Positions 57,703 through 64,000 of a stretch of DNA of 64,000 nt are shown piece after piece. How positions within the stretch are numbered: position 1 is the first letter of the stretch; every line of letters begins with the position of its first letter. The stretch comes from DASXKD01 sp963707905. Lineage in GTDB: Bacteria > Actinomycetota > Actinomycetes > Streptosporangiales > Streptosporangiaceae. The notes beneath the pieces were generated by a model, which saw only the letters and a list, made by a program, of their open reading frames with translations, did no database searches and had not been told where the DNA came from. The position numbers and the translations under genes were made by a program. The DNA lies in contig CAVPSA010000048.1 of the NCBI GenBank assembly GCA_963707905.1, forward strand, positions 434,001 through 498,000, read 5' to 3'.

Positions 57703-60282
57703 ATGCCTGGTCACTTCACCCACATCTACACGGCCCGGCGAGTCGCCGACCTGCTGCGGAGCGGGACGTTCACCGACTGGCCCGACCTGGGCGCAGGCGG
57801 TGATGCGGTCGCCGGACTGGATCCCAAGACCTGTGGCGACTACATGTGGAAGTGGCCGAAGTTCACGGCGATTGGCGCGATCGGGCCCGACCTGTTCTTC
57901 TTCTCGCAGGACTGGAACTACCCGGCGCTCGAGCCGCACTCCGACGACATCATGCTCGCCCTGGCGATCTACTACTACTACGACTTTGCCAAGGAGAACG
58001 ACTGGGATCCACTCATCGCGATCCTTCGCGGTGTCGACAGCACGCTGGCGAACCTGCTCGAGCTGGTCATCAAGCTGCAGAAGATCTGGGACAAGTTCGT
58101 CGACGTCTGGAACAAGACGATCGGCCCGATCGTGGAGGTGGCCGGAGACCTCACCAATGACCTGGCCGGCGATGTCCTCAGCGAGTTGCGTAACTACCTG
58201 ACCGAGTACGTCAACGACCTCGTGGCGCTCGGTGTCGAGGACGTGTCGCAGTGGCTGCACCTCTGGGACCGGATGAACACCGTGGTGGCCAAGGGGTATC
58301 CGGAAGGGGCCTTCCTCTGGAGCGACATGACCCACTACCGGCGCACTACCGCGACCTGTCAGGCGCTGGTCCATCAAGCGCAGCTTTTGCGGGACGGGTC
58401 CGAAGGAAGCGAGGACCGGTATGAGCAGTTCCTCGCCTTCGCGATGGGGTGGATCGTCCATGTGGGTACGGACACCATCGCGCACTCGTTCGTCAACGAG
58501 CAGTGCGGCGGCCCCTACCGCGTGCACCCCACTCGCCACCACCTCATCGAGAACCACATCGACGCCTGGAACTACCAGCAGTCCGGCAGCGGCGGCACGA
58601 TCCCGACCGACCCGTGGGGGCGGACCGACGACTACCCCGACCTGTCCTCCTCGGCGCTGTGGTTCGCGGTGCAGCAGACCCCGGACTGCCCGAATGGAAA
58701 GCCGCGCCCGTCACCCCTTTCGGACGATCCTGAAACGCGGAAGGCTCAGCTTGATGTTGACGGTGAGATGCCGATGTGGATGGCCAACGCCATCGTCGCA
58801 GCCTTGCTTGAGACATTTGTGGATCATCCGCATCCGCTGATCTACCAAGGCAGTGGCTACCAGGGCCAGCTCGACCAGGGACGGCTGACCGAAGCGATTC
58901 GCGCCGTTACCGGACATGGGCTCGACAAGCCCTTCCAGGAGTTGCTCGACGGCATCGCCCCGCCGCCCCCGTTCGAGGTGCCAGTGGGTTTCCCGCTGCC
59001 CTGGCAGGTTGCCACCGCGTACCGGGTCATGATTACGGCATACAAGCTGTTCTTCAAAGGCGCTTGGCAGCTGCCGAAACCCCGGCATCCCGACTTCATC
59101 ATCGTCCCGCCGGCGTCGGACTTCACCAATCTGTTCCAGCCGCCCGACTTCTCCGGGGTTGACAGCAGCAACCCGATCGTCGACGCCTGTGAGGCGCTAC
59201 TGGCTGTGATTCAGTGGGTCATCAAGGAGGCCGCCGCCGTTATCAAGCTCCTCGGCGACATCATCAAGATGCTGGTGTCGCCGATCACCTACGAGCTGCG
59301 CGAGAAGATCTACGAGGCCGCACTTGGAATGTGGGACATGGCCACGAAGATCCACGAGGTCCTCGCTCACACGGGCCTGCTCATGCCTCACAGCGAGGCC
59401 AGGTATCCGGACAATGGAGAGCTGAAGTGGCCCAACGAAATCGACCTTCCCTTGATCACCCTCGGCGGCACCGTGGATGGGGCCTTCCGGCAAGCGGTGG
59501 CAGACAATTCTGACATCTTCGGTGTGGATACGAATCAGTCCTTCATCGTGGGCCACTCCGTCCGTGACGAAAGGATGCCGTTCTACCCGGTACTCGAATT
59601 CCACACGGACGGAACGCCTCCCGACGGGTGGGAGTACCGACGGCCCTGGGCTTATCCGGAAACCAGTGAGGTGCTGGTCGACGGCGTGGACGTGCCAACG
59701 CCAACGGCGACCGAGCTCTACGAGCCGCACGCGTCGGATACCAACGCACCGCCGGGACCGTTCCAGCCCATGCGGCCGGGTCCGTACCCTGAGGGCACCA
59801 CGCCGGACGAGGTGTTCTTCCGCACGGACGTGCCACCGGACGTTGGCGCACGGATGGGGTATGAGAGTGCGCAAACGCCCTGGCAGACGGACCAGCTCAA
59901 CGAGGAGAACATCGCGAGAGCTGAAGAGGGCAGACGAACCAGCCCGCTCGGTGACCCGGTCCCGTTCTCCGCGTACCTCATCGGCCGGATCGTCCACGAC
60001 ACGGGATACCAGACGCAGTTCAACCTGGACGCTGACCGGGCGTACGGGTACCTCACCTGGGACTGGATTCGCACCTCAGACGAGGCTCACACTGACTACA
60101 CCGAGTTCGGGCTCAAGTACCACCTGCCAGTGGTAGCGCCGTGGGCCGACCTGCGCCGATGGGACAAGAATTCGGCGATGCAGCTCTATTACGTCGACCC
60201 GCCGGTGCCGATCATCATCGAGGCTCCAGAGGACGGCGCTCAGCCAGCCGCCGAGGGCGACGCGATCGGAGAACCCTCATGA
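57703..60282 (+). CDS. Zinc-dependent phospholipase C-like protein, very long
   Basis: An 859-residue protein. The N-terminal third fits the zinc-dependent phospholipase C/S1-P1-like helical fold. It has MPGHFTHIYTARRVADLL (His4, His7), GAIGPDLFFFSQD (Asp63), GWIVHVGTDTIAHSFVNEQ (near 248-265) and HHLIENHIDAWN (near 280-290). These supply the usual His/Asp trinuclear-zinc set. Family proteins are often about 250-400 residues; here some 550 more follow, with amphipathic helices (IQWVIKEAAAVIKLLGDIIK) and a Pro-rich region. There is no signal peptide. ATG 57703 has GAGGAGA upstream. It overlaps the next gene by 4 bp. Membrane lipid cleavage is inferred. Confidence 0.8.
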   Translation: MPGHFTHIYTARRVADLLRSGTFTDWPDLGAGGDAVAGLDPKTCGDYMWKWPKFTAIGAIGPDLFFFSQDWNYPALEPHSDDIMLALAIYYYYDFAKENDWDPLIAILRGVDSTLANLLELVIKLQKIWDKFVDVWNKTIGPIVEVAGDLTNDLAGDVLSELRNYLTEYVNDLVALGVEDVSQWLHLWDRMNTVVAKGYPEGAFLWSDMTHYRRTTATCQALVHQAQLLRDGSEGSEDRYEQFLAFAMGWIVHVGTDTIAHSFVNEQCGGPYRVHPTRHHLIENHIDAWNYQQSGSGGTIPTDPWGRTDDYPDLSSSALWFAVQQTPDCPNGKPRPSPLSDDPETRKAQLDVDGEMPMWMANAIVAALLETFVDHPHPLIYQGSGYQGQLDQGRLTEAIRAVTGHGLDKPFQELLDGIAPPPPFEVPVGFPLPWQVATAYRVMITAYKLFFKGAWQLPKPRHPDFIIVPPASDFTNLFQPPDFSGVDSSNPIVDACEALLAVIQWVIKEAAAVIKLLGDIIKMLVSPITYELREKIYEAALGMWDMATKIHEVLAHTGLLMPHSEARYPDNGELKWPNEIDLPLITLGGTVDGAFRQAVADNSDIFGVDTNQSFIVGHSVRDERMPFYPVLEFHTDGTPPDGWEYRRPWAYPETSEVLVDGVDVPTPTATELYEPHASDTNAPPGPFQPMRPGPYPEGTTPDEVFFRTDVPPDVGARMGYESAQTPWQTDQLNEENIARAEEGRRTSPLGDPVPFSAYLIGRIVHDTGYQTQFNLDADRAYGYLTWDWIRTSDEAHTDYTEFGLKYHLPVVAPWADLRRWDKNSAMQLYYVDPPVPIIIEAPEDGAQPAAEGDAIGEPS

Positions 60283-61688
60283 GCGACATGTGGGCTAGCG
60301 CTGCGAGGGACTGGGGTTACCGGTCAAACATCCGGATTCCCGCTCTGGAAGGGCTGGACTGCCCCCCCGACGGTGGCGGCGAGGGCGGGAACGGCGGAGG
60401 CGGATCTGGCGGTGGCGGCGGGGGCACCGGGAAACCCTGCTGCTGCGACCGCTGCTCTTGCCACGGAAACTGTGGCGGCGAGTGCCGCCGCGGCTGCCAT
60501 GATTGCCATGAGCACGGTCATGTGGGTCACGAATGCCGTTGCCACCCAAAGGAGCCCGGCCATCGAGGTGGCGCCGCGGCATACGGAGAGTGTTACGGGC
60601 ACGGCAGTCGTTCGGCATGGCGCCGACCCGGCGTGCTGCTCGGCTGGAACAATCCCAGCCGTCCCGGCCGGCACTACGGCGTGTCGACTGGCCGGCTGCC
60701 CGGGGGCGTCGTCGACCCGTGCGACTTCCAAGTGCCGCCATGGGACACCTGGCCGGGTACCCGAGGCGACCTCTACCTGCCGTACCTGCTCATGCGCGCC
60801 AACGCTGGCGACCTCGGAGCCCGCCCAGTGGTGGGGCCGTTCTGGGAGAGCCCGGACATCCTGCTGCTCGCCGGCGTCGATCCGGCCCAGGCACCGGACC
60901 AGCCACCGGATCTTGGCCAGACCGCCAGCGCCGGCAAGCCGAACACCCTCTACGCGCACGTCTGGAACTTCGGCCGTTCCTCGGCCCCCAACGTCGTTGT
61001 CGAGTTCTCCTGGTGTGATCCATCCCTTGGCATCGGGCCGGGCGGGGTGCACCTGATCGGTGTCACCGTCATCTCACTCGGGGACCGCAGCAGTGGCGGA
61101 AGCCACAAGATCGTCAAGTGTCCGGTGGCCTGGGTCCCGACCTTCGTCAACGGTGGGCACGAGTGCCTGCTCGTGCGTGTCTGGGACGAGTCGAGTGACG
61201 GTCTTGGCGCTCCCCCGTGGGACGCGGCGCTGAACCGTCACGTCGCGCAACGCAACATCCATGTTGTCGCCGCCGGGGACCAGGCCAACGCCCTGAGGCT
61301 GCTGCATGGCAGGACGCCTGTGGCTCCCACCATCCTTCCCATCACCTTCAAGGTCGGTCCGCTCTACGGAGAGGCGGCCAATGTCGCCGTCGAACGAGTG
61401 GCGCCCCACTCAATGCCATGGCTGCAGCTACGCACCGGAGTCCGCGGGCAGTTTCCCACCCAGGCCGCACAGACAGGGGATGTCCTGCTCAGTGCGCCGA
61501 CCACGGTGGGCGGCGGACCCAGCACCGGCGACGCTGGAACCGGCCACCAAGTCGTAGGTGACGACCAGGAGGTCACCCTGAGCACGGGGGACGTCATCCC
61601 GCCAGCAGGGCAAGCGCATGTCTATCGCGTCACGGCCACGCAAGAGGGTCAGGTGTTCGGCGGTTACACGGTGGTGCTCCTCGGCTGA
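60279..61688 (+). CDS. Cys/His-cluster protein coupled to the phospholipase-like gene
   Basis: A 469-residue protein of no named family. A Gly-rich linker (residues about 32-50) leads to a metallothionein-like stretch of about 42 residues with 11 Cys and about 8 His (CCCDRCSCHGNC through CHDCHEHGHVGHECRCH). Residues about 200-300 look like an Ig-type CARDB fold (LYAHVWNFGRSSAPNVVVEF), and a further beta-rich C-terminal domain ends with VYRVTATQEGQVFGGYTVVL. There is no signal peptide. ATGA coupling implies production in step with the phospholipase-like protein; binding or zinc supply to it is an inference. Confidence 0.75.
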   Translation: MSDMWASAARDWGYRSNIRIPALEGLDCPPDGGGEGGNGGGGSGGGGGGTGKPCCCDRCSCHGNCGGECRRGCHDCHEHGHVGHECRCHPKEPGHRGGAAAYGECYGHGSRSAWRRPGVLLGWNNPSRPGRHYGVSTGRLPGGVVDPCDFQVPPWDTWPGTRGDLYLPYLLMRANAGDLGARPVVGPFWESPDILLLAGVDPAQAPDQPPDLGQTASAGKPNTLYAHVWNFGRSSAPNVVVEFSWCDPSLGIGPGGVHLIGVTVISLGDRSSGGSHKIVKCPVAWVPTFVNGGHECLLVRVWDESSDGLGAPPWDAALNRHVAQRNIHVVAAGDQANALRLLHGRTPVAPTILPITFKVGPLYGEAANVAVERVAPHSMPWLQLRTGVRGQFPTQAAQTGDVLLSAPTTVGGGPSTGDAGTGHQVVGDDQEVTLSTGDVIPPAGQAHVYRVTATQEGQVFGGYTVVLLG

Positions 61689-62063
61689 ACGAGCGGCAAC
61701 CATGCCGGCCCCGGGCTCCCCTGCAGAACGCCTGGACCTGGCTCTTTCAGCCCAGCATTCCGTTTCTCTTACTCCTTCCAGGAAGTTTGGGACGCGCGCA
61801 AACCACAGCGGGTGGTACGGGGTGAATCTAGGCGGGCGCCCGCGCGAAGGTGGTAGCTCAGGGCTCCTGCGTACCCCGCAGGTCTGGAATCAGCAGCGCC
61901 CATGCCAGGTACCGGCCAGAAGCAGCGGCAGTGGTGGCTGGGAACGAAGTGGGAATCCCGGGCGCTCATAAGTGCACTCTGCCGCTCTGTCCTGCTCACC
62001 TGTGCGCGGGCTTCGGCTGCGGAAACACGAAAGTGCCCTGGTGGCGGGGATGTGGGTGCATTC
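61689..62063. other. 375-bp non-coding end of the second island segment
   Basis: No gene is seen. A piece at about 61850-61900 (GGTAGCTCAGG and CCTGCG...CGCAGG) resembles tRNA arms but does not fold as a full tRNA. Base composition is slightly lower in GC than in the flanking core genes. Confidence 0.4.
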
Positions 62064-62106
62064 CTGGGGGTCAAGGGGTCGCCGGTTCAAATCCGGCCGT
62101 CCCGAC
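62064..62106 (+). repeat. att-like repeat 3
   Basis: An exact 43-bp copy of the tRNA-Pro 3' part. Here homology to the first copy continues past the tRNA: AGGTCCAGGTCAGAAGGGG, the terminator, TTCGGGAGCCAA, and then a relE gene. Confidence 0.9.
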
Positions 62107-62121
62107 CAGAAGGTCCAGGTC

Positions 62122-62156
62122 AGAAGGGGTACCAGGTTCCGATCCGGGCCCCTTTT
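62122..62156 (+). terminator. Copy of the tRNA-Pro terminator
   Basis: AGAAGGGG...CCCCTTTT, the same structure as 50532-50565, now without a tRNA gene in front. Confidence 0.55.
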
Positions 62157-62237
62157 CGATCTTCGGGAGCCAACCTGGGGCACTTGACGCCCATCAACGC
62201 CCATCAACGCCCTGTGCGATCCCGGCAACTGCGAGCG

Positions 62238-62475
62238 TCAAGTGTCAGCGATACGGTCGACGCGCTCGACCGTGATCAGGTCATCCTCAACGATGTACAC
62301 CACCCGGTACTGGCCGACTCGCAGCCGGTGATAGCCGCCACGGTGGAAGGCTTCCGGCGGATACGGGTCCACAGCTAACCCGGCAACGGCCCCGCCAATA
62401 GCGCGCATCCCGGCTTGATCAATCCATATAGCGCCGCGCGGAGGCCCTCGCAGCAGGCGACCATTCGATCTTCAC
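62238..62475 (-). pseudogene. RelE/ParE-type toxin, one-base frameshift
   Basis: GTG 62475 starts MKIEWSPAARASARRYMD. One extra T near 62430 then breaks the frame, and the rest, DQAGMRAIGGAVAGLAVDPY, PPEAFHRGGYHRLRVGQYRV and VYIVEDDLITVERVDRIADT, continues to a TGA at 62238. The remnant at 50712 keeps the uninterrupted order at this point, which locates the extra base. It overlaps the antitoxin gene by GTGA. Intact RelE-type toxins are mRNA interferases of about 80 residues. Confidence 0.8.
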
Positions 62476-62726
62476 TGGCCAAGCAACTCGGCCATCGCCT
62501 CTTCGTGCGACACCGCACCAGGCCGACCCGCGGCCACCCACTCCCGGTGCGCCGCAAGCGTCGCCTCTATCTCGGCTTCTTCTAGAACCTCAGCAGAGGC
62601 ACGGCGTTCCACCGCCCGAAGCCGCCGCAGGTCGGAGAGCGGCACGATAGCGGCGGCCTCCCCGCCAAGGTGAATCACCTCGTATGGCTCGTGCGGGCCC
62701 TGGATGTTGGTCGGCTGCGCGGACAT
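62472..62726 (-). CDS. Phd/YefM-like antitoxin
   Basis: An 84-residue antitoxin. The DNA-binding N-terminal part has PYEVIHLGGEAAAIVPLSDL. The helical toxin-binding tail has RRASAEVLEEAEIEATLAAH and SHEEAMAELLGQ. ATG 62726 is the start; the frame opens further upstream without support. It is intact although its toxin partner is frameshifted, a common end state because an antitoxin without toxin is harmless. Confidence 0.8.
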   Translation of the reverse strand: MSAQPTNIQGPHEPYEVIHLGGEAAAIVPLSDLRRLRAVERRASAEVLEEAEIEATLAAHREWVAAGRPGAVSHEEAMAELLGQ

Positions 62727-62878
62727 GGAACCACGGTACCCGTCTCGCCCGCCGCGCGGCGGTAACCATGCCCGGCCCGAACAGGGCCGCCGTCGGCTCA
62801 TGGCTTTCTGCGAGCCACGCCCATCAGTGGACCATCCCCGGCCGTTGCTACCTGTAGGAACCTGGATAGCCCACCTAC

Positions 62879-63835
62879 ATGCTGCACGGTCTAATGATCG
62901 CCATGCGGGAGAACGACGCCACCCGGGCGGGGTGGGACTTCCTGCGGCCGCACCTGAGCCGGGCGGAGGGGTTCGTGTTCTCACGCCGGGAATACGTCCC
63001 GTCCTGGCTGCCCGACGGCAAGGTCTGGATCATCCCGCCGTCGATCGACCCGTTCTCCCCCAAAAACCAGGACCTCGACACCGCCACCGTGTCCGCCATC
63101 CTCGCCACACTCGGCGTGCTGGATGATGCCGCGCCGCAGGTGCCCCCGAGGTTCATACGCCGCGACGGCGACCTGGACATCGTCACCCGGCCGGCGGAAA
63201 TCACCGCCGACGGCCGCCCCGGCACTGGGGATCCGGTGCTGCTCCAGGTCTCCCGCTGGGACCGGCTCAAGGACATGGCCGGGGTGATGCGCGGCTTCGC
63301 CGACCATGTCGTGCCCGGCGGTGGCGGGTACCTGATGCTGGCAGGCCCGGCCGTCGCCGGGGTGTCCGACGACCCCGAAGGCGCGGGCGTATACGGGGAA
63401 TGCCTGCTGCAATGGCACGACCTGCCGCCCGCTGCCCGGGCACGCATCCTGCTGATCACGCTGCCACTCGAGGACATCGATGAGAACGCCGCCATGGTCA
63501 ACGCGCTGCAGCGGCACGCCACCGTCATCACGCAAAAAAGCCTCGCCGAAGGGTTCGGGCTGACCGTGTCCGAGGGAATGTGGAAGGGCCGGCCCGTCAT
63601 TGGCTCAGCGGTCGGCGGGATCATCGACCAGATCGCCGACGGCACCGGCCTCTTGCTGCCCGATCCCGCCGACCTGACCGCATTCGGACAGGCCGCCCGT
63701 CTTCTCCTCGCCGACCAGGCCCAGGCAACCCGGATGGGACAGGCGGCGCACGCCTACGTCCGCGAGAACTACCTCGGGGACATCCACCTGGGGCGCTACG
63801 CACGGCTCCTCGGCGCCCTCCTCACCGAAAGGTAA
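62879..63835 (+). CDS. Glycosyltransferase family 4, N-terminally truncated (TreT-like)
   Basis: A 318-residue protein matching the C-terminal two thirds of trehalose synthase (TreT)-type GT4 enzymes. It has WDFLRPHLSRAEGFVFSRRE, VWIIPPSIDPFSPKNQDL, VLLQVSRWDRLKDMAGVMRG and the nucleotide-sugar site QKSLAEGFGLTVSEGMWKGR. About 100-130 residues of the N-terminal Rossmann domain are missing; in-frame TAG codons stand just upstream of ATG 62879. It is probably inactive or a gene fragment beside the antitoxin gene. Nothing is seen in 63836-64000. Confidence 0.78.
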   Translation: MLHGLMIAMRENDATRAGWDFLRPHLSRAEGFVFSRREYVPSWLPDGKVWIIPPSIDPFSPKNQDLDTATVSAILATLGVLDDAAPQVPPRFIRRDGDLDIVTRPAEITADGRPGTGDPVLLQVSRWDRLKDMAGVMRGFADHVVPGGGGYLMLAGPAVAGVSDDPEGAGVYGECLLQWHDLPPAARARILLITLPLEDIDENAAMVNALQRHATVITQKSLAEGFGLTVSEGMWKGRPVIGSAVGGIIDQIADGTGLLLPDPADLTAFGQAARLLLADQAQATRMGQAAHAYVRENYLGDIHLGRYARLLGALLTER

Positions 63836-64000
63836 TCACCCCCGTGGAGGTGCGCCCATTCCAGGAAGAGGCGGTGAAGTTCGATCCCTGCTGGTGACGA
63901 CCGGCACCAACCTCGCCAGCAAGGCCCCGCTAGCTCCAGCGGCCGACCCGGGCAGCCCGCCTCAGGCAGGCCGACCGCCGATCGTCTCAGCCCAGTCATC

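Noticed and set aside
61850..61900. A tRNA-like piece (GGTAGCTCAGG with CCTGCG/CGCAGG)
   Set aside because: No acceptor stem or T-arm could be paired, so it is not a tRNA gene and at most a chance resemblance.
61902..62378. Plus-strand frames reading GVKGSPVQIRPSRP over att copy 3
   Set aside because: Sense-strand translation of the tRNA remnant; there is no coding evidence.

Overview
This 64 kb window is very GC-rich DNA that looks like the chromosome of a mycelial or soil actinomycete (Actinomycetota). The signs are strong G/C bias at third codon positions, frequent GTG starts with 4-bp GTGA/ATGA overlaps, an HrdB/SigB-type sigma factor, a mycothiol-type maleylpyruvate isomerase remnant, DUF3040 and PCu(A)C proteins, an actinobacterial SOS box (GAAC-N4-GTTC) and a menaquinone cluster. 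A genus cannot be fixed from the sequence; a Streptosporangiales-like lineage is only a guess.

Layout. 0.2-9.8 kb: RecB-like nuclease, MBL-fold hydrolase, a double ATPase/permease ABC exporter operon facing its NarL-type two-component system, and a gamma-glutamyltransferase-like enzyme. 10-19.7 kb: DUF4232 lipoprotein, DUF885 peptidase, a second NarL-type pair whose regulator carries a decapeptide repeat insertion, a PCu(A)C lipoprotein, an S33 peptidase with the same decapeptide at its N-terminus, a DHA2 MFS pump, and two frameshifted genes. 19.7-26.9 kb: siderophore-interacting flavoprotein, a coupled CHAD-ParA pair, an SOS-boxed radical SAM gene, and cysteine dioxygenase plus rhodanese. 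27-32.4 kb: menF, menD, menC, menE. 32.8-37.5 kb: group 1/2 sigma factor, secreted protein, ECF sigma/anti-sigma pair, patatin, GNAT. 37.5-43 kb: acyl-CoA dehydrogenase/SDR catabolic cluster. 43-49.8 kb: DUF2079 protein, flavoprotein, DrrAB-type ABC exporter, GtrA, GT51 transglycosylase.

50.4-64 kb is accessory DNA hung on a tRNA-Pro(GGG) gene. The last 43 bp of the shared tRNA segment recur exactly, in the same orientation, at 52412 and 62064, giving att-like boundaries of about 1.9 kb and 9.7 kb. No integrase is visible. The cargo is an exported protein of unknown function, a decayed IS630-family element, a 976-residue LuxR-type ATPase regulator, a DsrE-like protein, and a translationally coupled pair: an 859-residue zinc-dependent phospholipase C-like protein and a 469-residue protein with a dense Cys/His cluster. 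The third att copy is followed by a broken relE toxin, its antitoxin and an N-terminally truncated trehalose-synthase-like glycosyltransferase; the first copy has a related relE remnant beside it. The phospholipase/Cys-rich pair with its sulfur-relay-like and regulatory neighbours is the best candidate for an undescribed system.

Two repeat families cross the window: a 30-bp minisatellite in frame in two unrelated genes, and a GC-rich palindromic element in at least nine places, including inside coding sequence. Several core genes (FmdB-like, maleylpyruvate isomerase-like, DUF2079) have frameshifts that may be mutations or assembly errors.
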